Assembly (NCBI RefSeq): GCF_002920895.1
Contig: NZ_PQVG01000004.1
Span: 62,001 to 126,000, forward strand
Length of the DNA stretch: 64,000 nt
Origin: Flavobacterium alvei
GTDB lineage: Bacteria; Bacteroidota; Bacteroidia; Flavobacteriales; Flavobacteriaceae
Reading direction: 5' to 3'
This document shows, piece after piece, positions 1-7,329 of the stretch (positions within the stretch are counted from its first letter, which is position 1; the number at the start of each line of letters is the position of its first letter). The notes below the pieces were generated by a model that was given only the letters and a program-made list of their open reading frames with translations, had not been told where the DNA came from and did no database searches. The position numbers and the translations under genes were made by a program.

Positions 1-614
1 TCATTATAAACTAGACCTAAAAGGTTATACAATTCATATAACGTTTCGTCTGCATTTACTCCTTTTAAGACACGCAATGCTTTGAAAGCTGATATTTCAC
101 AACCTAAAAAGTCGCTTTCTTTATATTGCAATTGTGCTTTATTTAACCGTGTTTTGGCTAAATTAATATTATCATTTTGTTGAAGATATATTTTTTCGGC
201 TTTGAAATAATATGTAAAAGCAGTATCAGAAACGCCTTGTGATACATAATAATCCCCCAAATACGAATACGCTTTGGCTATACTCACAGTATCCTTACTT
301 ATTTCTGATTTTTCTAATACAATTTTTGCTATTTCTTGATATTTTTTCCAATCGTTCAAATTATAATAACGGTTGGCCACTCTAAACAAATTGACTCTTT
401 GCAAAGAATCGTTTTCTTGATCAATAATAATAGTAAACGCTTTCTGAATGTATTCCTGCCTTTTTTTAGTGGAAGAACTAAAATCATTGGCTTTAGATAG
501 ATAAGCAGAAAGACTATCCTCTGAGGAAGTAGTCGTTTGATTTTCTGTATTTTTTTTAGTACATCCTAAGAAAATCAACAGCAATAATAACAATATGGAG
601 TAGGCGTTTTTCAA
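1..614 (-). CDS. TPR lipoprotein, probable N-terminal part of a sensor histidine kinase (partial, runs off the left edge)
   Basis: The reverse strand is open from about 614 to base 1. The chosen start is TTG at 612-614, because the frame is closed just upstream by two TGA codons, while the nearby ATG at 631-633 is in another frame and stops after about 25 codons. The product begins with a short hydrophobic segment ending in LIFLGC, a typical lipobox, followed by a polar linker and helical TPR-like repeats with Tyr-rich pairs such as ANRYYNL and YSYLGDYY. In flavobacteria this architecture is the usual sensory half of TPR-containing histidine kinases, but the kinase part, if present, lies outside the window. 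It is downstream of the repeat-peptide gene and the LytTR regulator on the same strand, separated from the former by a terminator hairpin. The TPR lipoprotein call is fairly sure; the kinase identity is inference. Confidence 0.6.
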   Translation of the reverse strand, partial: MKNAYSILLLLLLIFLGCTKKNTENQTTTSSEDSLSAYLSKANDFSSSTKKRQEYIQKAFTIIIDQENDSLQRVNLFRVANRYYNLNDWKKYQEIAKIVLEKSEISKDTVSIAKAYSYLGDYYVSQGVSDTAFTYYFKAEKIYLQQNDNINLAKTRLNKAQLQYKESDFLGCEISAFKALRVLKGVNADETLYELYNLLGLVYN

Positions 615-660
615 TAGTTGTTTTGAATTTCATCAAAAATACTAAAATAAAACTATTGAC

Positions 661-693
661 ATAAAAAAAGGTTATCAAAAAATGATAACCTTT
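661..693 (-). terminator. Rho-independent terminator of the repeat-peptide gene
   Basis: Arms AAAGGTTATCA (667-677) and TGATAACCTTT (683-693) pair perfectly around an A5 loop. Read on the minus strand the stem is followed by a run of T. It lies 32 bp after the stop codon of the small repeat-protein gene. Confidence 0.8.
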
Positions 694-724
694 ATAAATT
701 TAAGTCTTATTTAAAACAAGTAAA

Positions 725-1021
725 TCAGTCTAATCTAACATTTCCACCTGTAGCTCCATTGCCTGAGGCTTCTAATCTTGGATTTCCACCTGTAGCTCCA
801 TTTCCAGAAGCTTCTAATCTTGGATTTCCACCTGTTGCGCCATTTCCAGAAGCTTCTAATCTTGGATTTCCACCTGTTGCGCCATTTCCTGAGGCTTCTA
901 ATCTTGGATTTCCACCTGTTGCACCATTTCCTGAGGCATCAATTTTAGTTTCTGGTGTAGTGAAAGATGTTAATATCATTACTAATGTTAATAATCCGAT
1001 GGTTAAGAATGACTTTTTCAT
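725..1021 (-). CDS. Small secreted protein made of five identical 14-residue repeats
   Basis: The product has 98 residues. Residues 1-22 form a signal peptide (MKK, then a hydrophobic stretch ending near TSFT). The remainder, residues 28-97, is five tandem copies of the unit (D/E)ASGNGATGGNPRL, the last with Val in place of Pro. Apart from this Val and the first Asp the copies do not differ, although their DNA differs at several third codon positions. The repeat is rich in Gly, Asn and Ala, has one Arg per unit and no Cys. I do not recognise a family. Candidate roles are a surface or matrix repeat protein, or a precursor processed at each Arg into peptides; neither is shown. It lies between a LytTR response regulator and a TPR lipoprotein on the same strand, has its own terminator and a palindrome upstream. 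An antisense open frame over the repeats is an artefact of the repetitive composition. Confidence 0.75.
   Translation of the reverse strand: MKKSFLTIGLLTLVMILTSFTTPETKIDASGNGATGGNPRLEASGNGATGGNPRLEASGNGATGGNPRLEASGNGATGGNPRLEASGNGATGGNVRLD
731..940 (-). repeat. Five tandem 42-bp coding repeats
   Basis: The 42-bp unit occurs five times head to tail and encodes residues 28-97 of the small secreted protein. Units differ only at synonymous third positions (for example GAG/GAA and GCT/GCG/GCA), except for one Pro-to-Val change in the last unit and Asp for Glu in the first. Confidence 0.9.
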
Positions 1022-1064
1022 AGTTTGGGTTTTTTATGTTTTTAATACGTTTTTACATTTTTTG

Positions 1065-1088
1065 GTGACCTTCATAGTGAAGTATCAC
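1065..1088. promoter_or_regulatory. Palindrome upstream of the repeat-peptide gene, possible operator
   Basis: The core CTTCA-TAG-TGAAG (1070-1082) is a perfect inverted repeat, flanked by GTGA (1065-1068) and TCAC (1085-1088), which also pair. It lies about 45-65 bp upstream of the start codon of the small repeat-protein gene. It has no following T run on either strand, which argues against a terminator. I infer a protein-binding site. Confidence 0.4.
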
Positions 1089-1156
1089 GGTGTAAAACTA
1101 CATCGGTTATCTTAAATTTTGCAGTAAAATCAAGGGGTTTTGGTAGAATGCACTCG

Positions 1157-1179
1157 TTTGATAGTGAATGACCATCAAA
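1157..1179. repeat. Imperfect inverted repeat after the LytTR regulator gene
   Basis: TTTGAT at 1157-1162 and ATCAAA at 1174-1179 pair, with one mismatch before two further pairs. It lies about 20 bp beyond the stop codon of the regulator gene. There is no T run, so it is at best a weak terminator; it could also be a second binding site in this spacer. Confidence 0.3.
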
Positions 1180-1198
1180 TCTGGGTGGATGGATTTTT

Positions 1199-2281
1199 TT
1201 AAATTTCCAAATAATTGCCATTGGCAAATTCGGAGATAATTAAATCAACATTTTCCTTATAAGATTTTGAAAATGGAAGTTTTGTGGTAGTGTTTTTAAT
1301 ATAACAAACCGCATTTCCAGTATGAATTCTGGAAATATAATTACGATTTACAATATAACTGTTGTGAATTCTAGCAAAAGGATAAGGCAAAACACCTTCA
1401 AAATGCTTTAATGTTTTGAAAGCGGTAACCATTTCACCATTATTTAAATGGATATCTGTTGAATTATTATCGGCTTGAAAATAGCAAATATCACTGGCGT
1501 CAATGTATCGATAATCACCATAAGATTTAATACATAATACTAGAGGTTGTTCAACATTTGGTTTTGATTGTTGTATATAGGTTTCTGGAATTTGTCCCTC
1601 TAAAAGCTCTTGTGTCTCATCGAGAGCTACAACATCATCTTCTGTTGTATCATCAGAAGTAGTTTGTAATTGGTCGTCTAAAAGCTCTTGATCGTTTTCA
1701 TTTAGAATTAGAATTTCCTCTTCTAATGTCTCTTGAACATCAACAGGAGTTTGTAGGTGTTCTTCTAAAAGCTCTTGATCGTTTTCATTTAGAATTAGAA
1801 TTTCTTCTTCTATGGGCTTTTGAACATCAACAGGAATTTTTGGTTGTTCTACTTTAGTCTCCTGATGGGCTACTTGATTTTGAGCAATAAAACCATCATC
1901 CTCTCCAATTGATTTTTTTATTTTAAGAATCGATTTTATTAAATCAATTTTCTGAACTGGCTTAATTATATAATCTGCCACTTCATATTGTATGGCTTCA
2001 AATGCCAAATCTTTCTTGCTGGTAGTTATAATAATTTTAGGAATTACCTTCAAATACCGATACAATTCATTGATAAGAGCCAATGACAAATTGCTTGCTG
2101 TATCAGCTGGGTCAATTTCCAGAAAAATTAATTTGGGAGAATGCTCTAGAATTAAATTTAAACCATCCGCATAGTTATTTGCCGAAGCTACAAAGACAAG
2201 CTCCGAAAACCCGTCAGCAATTGCTTTGGTTTTCAAAACACTTTCTTGATTGTCGTCAATAATAATGTACGGGTAATTCAT
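1199..2281 (-). CDS. LytTR-family response regulator with a non-canonical receiver
   Basis: The product has about 360 residues; an in-frame TTG one codon earlier (2284) is less likely than this ATG. The N-terminal 125 residues form a receiver domain: IIIDDNQ supplies the acidic pair, ITTS the Thr/Ser position and IIKPV the conserved Lys. In strand beta3, where LytR/AlgR proteins have LDI with the phosphorylated Asp, this protein reads FLEID, with Glu (about residue 55) at the acceptor position. Next comes a long acidic linker containing two 29-residue copies (87 bp each). The last 100 residues are a LytTR DNA-binding domain (VLCIKSYGDYRYI, CYFQADNNST, FARIHNSYIVNRNYISRI). It probably regulates transcription of nearby genes such as the repeat-peptide gene downstream. 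The Glu may make it constitutively active or phosphorylation-independent; that is inference. Confidence 0.85.
   Translation of the reverse strand: MNYPYIIIDDNQESVLKTKAIADGFSELVFVASANNYADGLNLILEHSPKLIFLEIDPADTASNLSLALINELYRYLKVIPKIIITTSKKDLAFEAIQYEVADYIIKPVQKIDLIKSILKIKKSIGEDDGFIAQNQVAHQETKVEQPKIPVDVQKPIEEEILILNENDQELLEEHLQTPVDVQETLEEEILILNENDQELLDDQLQTTSDDTTEDDVVALDETQELLEGQIPETYIQQSKPNVEQPLVLCIKSYGDYRYIDASDICYFQADNNSTDIHLNNGEMVTAFKTLKHFEGVLPYPFARIHNSYIVNRNYISRIHTGNAVCYIKNTTTKLPFSKSYKENVDLIISEFANGNYLEI
1658..1832 (-). repeat. Two tandem 87-bp repeats in the regulator's linker
   Basis: Two near-identical 87-bp units (about 1658-1745 and 1746-1832) encode 29 residues each, including the shared core EEEILILNENDQELL. 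The unit length is a multiple of three, so copy number can change without breaking the frame. Confidence 0.8.
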
Positions 2282-2604
2282 CAATGTTTTGTCCTAATTT
2301 GTTAGGCATAACATTAGACGTTTAAAGTAAATACTTTAAAATATTAAGCAATTTTGGTAGTTTTGGGGAAACTAATTAAATAAAATCATATAAAAAGACT
2401 CTATTTAACAAGCTAAAAGTAAACATTTACATCATTTTACATTTAAGTTGTTAATATGTTAGTAACAAATGTTAATACATTAAAATTAACTGCAAATAAA
2501 TCCGATAAAATGCAATATATTAATACTTTATTCTCATTCTAAATATATAAAACAGCGCATCAATAATCAGAAAAATTTTATACATTTGAAATAAAAATAA
2601 AACT
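2282..2604. other. AT-rich intergenic region between divergent genes
   Basis: This 323-bp spacer separates the divergent regulator (minus) and outer-membrane protein (plus) genes. It contains a TAnnTTTG element at 2581-2588 for the plus-strand gene. I see no further gene, RNA or strong palindrome; it is mostly A/T-rich. Confidence 0.5.
2581..2588 (+). promoter_or_regulatory. -7 promoter element for the outer-membrane protein gene
   Basis: TACATTTG fits the Bacteroidota -7 consensus TAnnTTTG and lies 16 bp before the start codon. No clear TTG -33 element is visible at the usual distance, so the call is moderate. Confidence 0.45.
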
Positions 2605-3141
2605 ATGAAAAAATTATTTGTACTAATTTGTTTTTCTGTATTTGCTTTTGGCTACAGCCAAGAGAAAGAAAAAGAAAAAATTGATTTTCCAAGAAATGAA
2701 ATTAAAGGAAACGCCCTCATACTAATTGCTGGTGGATTGGAAGTTACTTATGAACATTTATTAAATGAGGAATCTGGAATGGGGATATCAGTATTTGCAC
2801 CATTCGTAAAAGATTTTGACACTAAATTCAGTTTAACTCCATATTACCGTTTTTATTTTGGAGAAAAACCTGCTGCCGGCTTTTTTGTTGAAGGGTTTGG
2901 TATGTTCAATACCTTTGAATATAGTGAGGATTGGCTTTTTAACGAAACTCCAATAGAATTCACAAAAAGACAATCGGATTTTGCCCTTGGTTTTGGATTG
3001 GGAGGAAAATGGGTAACAAAGAGAGGCTTTGTAGTAGAAGTAAATGGAGGTATCGGTCGAAATTTATTTAATTCATTAAGTGAAGATTATGGACATCAAT
3101 TCGTTGGTCGTGGCGGAGTATCTTTGGGTTATCGCTTTTAA
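2605..3141 (+). CDS. Outer-membrane beta-barrel protein, function unknown
   Basis: The product has 178 residues. Residues 1-18 form a signal peptide ending near FGYSQ. The mature part has alternating hydrophobic and polar stretches with many aromatic residues (TPYYRFYFG, FFVEGFGMF, GFGLGGKWV) and ends in GYRF, a C-terminal aromatic typical of outer-membrane barrels. The size suggests a small eight-stranded barrel. It is transcribed alone, with a -7 element upstream and a strong terminator downstream. No specific function can be assigned. Confidence 0.75.
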   Translation: MKKLFVLICFSVFAFGYSQEKEKEKIDFPRNEIKGNALILIAGGLEVTYEHLLNEESGMGISVFAPFVKDFDTKFSLTPYYRFYFGEKPAAGFFVEGFGMFNTFEYSEDWLFNETPIEFTKRQSDFALGFGLGGKWVTKRGFVVEVNGGIGRNLFNSLSEDYGHQFVGRGGVSLGYRF

Positions 3142-3161
3142 AATTCACAAAACATCATACA

Positions 3162-3195
3162 AGAAAGGCTTCTCAATGAGAAGCCTTTCTTTTTA
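3162..3195 (+). terminator. Rho-independent terminator
   Basis: Arms AGAAAGGCTTCTCA and TGAGAAGCCTTTCT form a long perfect stem followed by TTTT. It lies 20 bp after the outer-membrane protein gene and, being rich in A on the other side, may also serve glyS, which converges on it. Confidence 0.85.
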
Positions 3196-3210
3196 TAAAT
3201 AAATGTGTAA

Positions 3211-4752
3211 TTACATTTTCATCAACCAATTTTTCATCGAAACTTCATTTTCGATAATCGATTTTAAGTCTGCAATCGCTACACGATCTTGTTTCATTGT
3301 ATCTCTGTGACGAATGGTTACTGTTTGGTCTTCGATAGTTTGATGATCTACCGTGATACAGAAAGGAGTTCCTAAAGCATCTTGCCTTCTGTAACGACGA
3401 CCTACAGCATCTTTTTCGTCATAAGCAACATTGAAATCCCAACGCAAATCGTCGATGATTTTATTGGCAATTTCTGGTAATCCATCTTTTTTAACCAAAG
3501 GTAAAATAGCCGCTTTTGTTGGTGCTAAAACCGCTGGAAGTTTCAAAACTGTTCTGGTTGAACCGTCTTCCAAAGTTTCTTCTTTTAATGAAGTTGAGAA
3601 AATTGCCAAGAACATTCTATCCAATCCTACAGAAGTTTCCACTACATAAGGAACATAATTTTGGTTCAATTCGGCATCAAAATACTGTAATTTTCTACCT
3701 GAATATTGTTCGTGGGCTTTTAAGTCAAAATCGGTACGAGAGTGAATTCCTTCTAATTCTTTGAATCCAAAAGGGAAATTAAACTCAATATCGGCAGCTG
3801 CATTCGCATAGTGTGCTAATTTTTCGTGATCGTGAAAACGGTAATTTTCTTTTCCTAAACCAAGAGACAAATGCCAGTTCAAACGAGCTGTTTTCCAATG
3901 TTCGTACCATTGCATTTCTTCGCCTGGACGCACAAAAAATTGCATTTCCATTTGTTCGAATTCCCGCATACGGAAGATGAATTGTCTGGCTACGATTTCA
4001 TTTCTAAAGGCTTTTCCAGTTTGTGCAATACCAAAAGGAACTTTCATTCTTCCTGATTTTTGAACGTTCAAGAAGTTGACAAAAATACCTTGAGCGGTTT
4101 CTGGACGCAAATACAAATCCATTGCCGTATCTGCAGAAGCTCCTAATTTGGTACCAAACATCAAGTTGAATTGACGCACTTCGGTCCAATTTCTAGAACC
4201 TGATTCCGGACAAGCAATTTCTAATTCTTCGATTAGTGCTTTTACGTCTTCTAAATCGCCATTACCCAAAGAACGTCCCATTCTTTCTAAAATTTCTCTT
4301 TCTTTAGCCAAATATTCGACCACTCTTGCGTTGGTTGTGATGAATTCTTGTTCATTGAAAGCTTCTCCAAAACGAACTTTCGCTTTTTCAATTTCTTTTT
4401 TTGCTTTTAGATTTAGCTTTTCGGCATAATCTTCAATCAAAACATCGGCACGGTATCTCCTTTTGGAATCTTTGTTGTCTATCAATGGATCGTTGAAGGC
4501 ATCCACGTGACCCGATGCTTTCCAAGTGGTTGGGTGCATCAAAATCGCTGCATCCAAACCAACAATGTTATCGTTCATTTGAACCATTGCTTTCCACCAA
4601 TATTCGCGTATGTTCTTTTTTAACTCTACTCCGTTTTGTGCATAATCATAAACTGCACTCAAACCATCGTATATTTCGCTTGACGGAAAAATAAATCCGT
4701 ATTCTTTTGCGTGCGAAACTACATTCTTAAATAAATCTTCTTGTTTTGCCAT
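3211..4752 (-). CDS. glyS: Glycine--tRNA ligase (dimeric type)
   Basis: The product has 513 residues and is a class II aminoacyl-tRNA synthetase that charges tRNA-Gly with glycine in the cytoplasm. It is the single-chain homodimeric form (as in eukaryotes, archaea and many bacteria), not the alpha2beta2 GlyQ/GlyS pair. Signatures include the N-terminal block VSHAKEYGFIFPSSEIYDG, the motif 2 region with YLRPETAQGIFVNF and RNEIVARQFIFRMREFEQME, and motif 3 with SVGLDRMF. The C-terminal anticodon-binding domain starts near LPAVLAPTKAAILPL. The start codon lies only about 8 bp from a TATTTTTG element (complement of 4760-4767), so the leader would be very short. Function is secure. Confidence 0.97.
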   Translation of the reverse strand: MAKQEDLFKNVVSHAKEYGFIFPSSEIYDGLSAVYDYAQNGVELKKNIREYWWKAMVQMNDNIVGLDAAILMHPTTWKASGHVDAFNDPLIDNKDSKRRYRADVLIEDYAEKLNLKAKKEIEKAKVRFGEAFNEQEFITTNARVVEYLAKEREILERMGRSLGNGDLEDVKALIEELEIACPESGSRNWTEVRQFNLMFGTKLGASADTAMDLYLRPETAQGIFVNFLNVQKSGRMKVPFGIAQTGKAFRNEIVARQFIFRMREFEQMEMQFFVRPGEEMQWYEHWKTARLNWHLSLGLGKENYRFHDHEKLAHYANAAADIEFNFPFGFKELEGIHSRTDFDLKAHEQYSGRKLQYFDAELNQNYVPYVVETSVGLDRMFLAIFSTSLKEETLEDGSTRTVLKLPAVLAPTKAAILPLVKKDGLPEIANKIIDDLRWDFNVAYDEKDAVGRRYRRQDALGTPFCITVDHQTIEDQTVTIRHRDTMKQDRVAIADLKSIIENEVSMKNWLMKM

Positions 4753-4848
4753 AGTGGTGCAAAAATATAAAAAGTGAACTTAAAAAAAGAAACATTTTTA
4801 AAGTTTGAAGCATTGATTTTGCTATTTTTATAAAAATTTGGCTTTTTT

Positions 4849-5532
4849 ATGTTCAAAAGCATTGTCAATCTCTTTTTTCCTCCCGTTTGTGCTGGTTGTC
4901 ATTCGTTTCTAGTATCGAATGAAAACGTGATTTGTACCCTTTGCAGGCATAATCTTCCGTTGACCAATCATCATTTGAATCCAGAAAACGAGGCTTTCAA
5001 AAAGTTTTATGGTCGAATTCCTGTCGAACATTCTTCGGCAATGTTATATTTTCATAAAAAAGGAATTGTTCAGGAATTGATTCACAATCTGAAATACAAA
5101 GGTCAAGAAGAAATTGGAACAGTTTTGGGCGAATGGTATGCTTATGAATTGAAAAACATAGAAACACTTCAATCTGTCGATGAAATTATTCCTGTACCTT
5201 TGCATAAAAGAAAATACAGAGAAAGGGGCTACAATCAGTTGACAAATTTTGGAAAAACTCTTTCTAAAAAACTGAATATTCCTTATAACTCTAATGTTTT
5301 GGTTAGGAATATTTACTCCAAAACCCAATCTCGAAAAAGTTTTTTGAATCGAAGCGAAGGTATAGACACCATTTTTGATGTTAATTTTTCCGAAAAAGAT
5401 CACGGCAAACATTTTTTATTGATTGATGATGTATTGACCACCGGCTCGACTTTAGAAGCTTGCTCTCACGCTTTACTAAAAATTCCAGGGACAAAAATCA
5501 GCATTGTCTGTATGGCCATGGCGCATTCTTGA
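4849..5532 (+). CDS. ComF-like phosphoribosyltransferase-domain protein
   Basis: The product has 227 residues. The N-terminus holds two CxxC pairs (VCAGCH, CTLCRH), the zinc-finger-like element of ComF/GntX proteins. The C-terminal half is a type I phosphoribosyltransferase fold: EIIPVPLHKRKYRERGYNQ and the PRPP-binding loop LLIDDVLTTGST. In naturally competent bacteria ComF is needed for DNA uptake. In Bacteroidota the gene is widespread and the substrate is not established. It is divergent from glyS across a spacer of about 100 bp. Confidence 0.88.
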   Translation: MFKSIVNLFFPPVCAGCHSFLVSNENVICTLCRHNLPLTNHHLNPENEAFKKFYGRIPVEHSSAMLYFHKKGIVQELIHNLKYKGQEEIGTVLGEWYAYELKNIETLQSVDEIIPVPLHKRKYRERGYNQLTNFGKTLSKKLNIPYNSNVLVRNIYSKTQSRKSFLNRSEGIDTIFDVNFSEKDHGKHFLLIDDVLTTGSTLEACSHALLKIPGTKISIVCMAMAHS

Positions 5533-5548
5533 TTTTTCCAATCAAACA

Positions 5549-5582
5549 AGACCTAACCCGTTTTTGAAACCTGTAAGGTCTA
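5549..5582. repeat. Degenerate AGACCT...AGGTCT intergenic palindrome
   Basis: AGACCTA near 5549 and TAAGGTCT ending near 5582 pair around an inner GTTTTTGAAAC-like arm. It resembles, from memory, a palindromic element that recurs in flavobacterial spacers. It follows the ComF-like gene and may act as a terminator or be a dispersed repeat. Confidence 0.4.
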
Positions 5583-5661
5583 AAAAGACTAATAATTTCA
5601 TAAAAATTTCGATTACAGCGAATATAATTGTTATTTTGTAGCTTCTAAATTTTGATTTCTT

Positions 5662-7329
5662 ATGTTGAAAAACAACTATAAATATATTTTGTTGTTACTT
5701 ATATTAGTAATGACAAGTTGCGCTAAAAGAGGAAGTATTACAGGCGGTTTGAAAGATACACTTGCGCCGGTTGTGAAATTGAGTTTTCCAAAAAACTATA
5801 GCACTAATTTTAAAGGAACGGAAATCAAACTGACTTTTGACGAATATATTAAGTTGAAAGACCTAAAAAAACAATTGATTATTTCGCCTCCCTTGAAAAA
5901 TGAACCTTTGATTTTACCAACAAGTGTGGGCAAATTTATTAGCATAAAAATAAATGACACTTTGCAAGCCAACACTACTTATAATTTCAATTTTGGACAA
6001 AGTATTGAGGATAATAATGAAGGAAATCCGCTCAACCAATTCAAATATGTGTTTTCGACAGGTTCTTATATCGATTCGCTTTCCATTTCTGGAGCTGTAA
6101 AAGACGCTTATACAAAGGATGTTGAATCTTTTGTTTCGGTGATGCTTTATGATGTAAATGACAAATTCAATGATTCAGTAGTTTACAAAGGAACTCCAAG
6201 ATATATTACAAATACTTTGGACAGTTTGAAAACTTTCAAATTAGAGAATTTAAAAGCGGGGAAATACCTTCTTGTGGCGATGAAAGATTATGGTTCTAAT
6301 AATAAATTCAACCCTAGTAAAGATAAAATTGCTTTTAATAAACAATTTGTCACCATTCCGAACGACACTATCTTTGAACTAAAATTATTCAAAGAAGTAC
6401 AGCCTTTTAAAGCCATAAAGCCTATTCAAGCCTCTGGAAACAGATTGATTTTTCCGTATGAAGGAAAAGCAGATGGAGTAAAATTGGCCTTGAAAAACAA
6501 AGGTGTCGATTTGCCTATCATCATCACTAAATTTCCCAAAAAGGATTCACTTCAGGTTTGGTATAAACCTTTAAAAACGGATTCACTTTCTCTCGCAGTT
6601 TCTAAAGAAAAATACAACAAGAATTTTACGTTTAAATTTAAAGAACAGAAAAAAGACAGTTTAAATATAACCGCTCTTCAAAATGGCGTTTTGAATTTTA
6701 GAGAACAATTTACGATAGAAAGCGCAACACCATTGACAAAATTCGACAATTCGAAGATAAAACTCACTAACAAAGATTCGGTTGCTGTGCCTTTTACAAC
6801 TAAATATGATGAGTATAACCAAAGATTGTTTTTTGATTTCAAAAAAGATTTTTCGCAAAATTATACTTTCAAGATGCTGCCTGGAGCAATGACCGATTAT
6901 TTAGAAAAAACAAACGACACCTTAATTTATAGATTATCCACCAAAGAATTAGAAGATTATGGTAATCTAAAGGTGAATTTACAAAACGTTAAACGCTTTC
7001 CGGTAATGGTTCAACTGACTAATCAAGCAGGTGATGTAGTTGCAACAGAATATACCGAAACCAATACAAAAGTAGAATTCAATTTGGTAGAACCTGCTTT
7101 GTATTTACTCAGGGCTATTTATGACAACAATAAAAATAAGGAGTGGGATTCGGGAAATTATCTCGAAAAACGTCAAGCCGAAGAAGTGGTCTATCTTTCG
7201 AAAGAAATTGATATTCGTGCCAATTGGGATGTAGAACAAGTTTTTGATTTGAGTATTCCATACACTCCAGAACCCAAAAAGAAAGTGGACAAAAATAAAG
7301 TGGAGAAGAAAAAGAAATCAGGGTTTTAA
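5662..7329 (+). CDS. Lipoprotein with bacterial Ig-like (SbsA/Big_5-type) domain
   Basis: The product has 555 residues. The hydrophobic N-terminus ends in VMTSC, a lipobox with the lipidated Cys at residue 20, so it is probably an outer-membrane lipoprotein. Residues 30-125 (LAPVVKLSFPKNYSTNF and KLTFDEYIKLKDL) match the SbsA_Ig/Big_5 Ig-like domain with the FDEYI core; the region ends with FNFGQSIEDNNEGN. The remainder is beta-rich, with a final transthyretin- or carboxypeptidase-regulatory-like stretch (LYLLRAIYDNNKNKEWDSGNYL) and a Lys-rich tail. This protein is widely conserved in Flavobacteriaceae, but I know of no defined function. Its 3' end overlaps the convergent hydrolase gene by 12 bp. 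Confidence 0.8.
   Translation: MLKNNYKYILLLLILVMTSCAKRGSITGGLKDTLAPVVKLSFPKNYSTNFKGTEIKLTFDEYIKLKDLKKQLIISPPLKNEPLILPTSVGKFISIKINDTLQANTTYNFNFGQSIEDNNEGNPLNQFKYVFSTGSYIDSLSISGAVKDAYTKDVESFVSVMLYDVNDKFNDSVVYKGTPRYITNTLDSLKTFKLENLKAGKYLLVAMKDYGSNNKFNPSKDKIAFNKQFVTIPNDTIFELKLFKEVQPFKAIKPIQASGNRLIFPYEGKADGVKLALKNKGVDLPIIITKFPKKDSLQVWYKPLKTDSLSLAVSKEKYNKNFTFKFKEQKKDSLNITALQNGVLNFREQFTIESATPLTKFDNSKIKLTNKDSVAVPFTTKYDEYNQRLFFDFKKDFSQNYTFKMLPGAMTDYLEKTNDTLIYRLSTKELEDYGNLKVNLQNVKRFPVMVQLTNQAGDVVATEYTETNTKVEFNLVEPALYLLRAIYDNNKNKEWDSGNYLEKRQAEEVVYLSKEIDIRANWDVEQVFDLSIPYTPEPKKKVDKNKVEKKKKSGF

Noticed and set aside
731..940. CRISPR-like array of regular repeats
   Set aside because: Units are directly adjacent with no spacers, code for protein and have no cas genes near them.
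759..1115. Plus-strand open frame of 118 codons with repeats, opposite the small repeat-protein gene
   Set aside because: It is the antisense shadow of the 42-bp repeats. The minus-strand frame has a signal peptide, synonymous-only drift and its own terminator.
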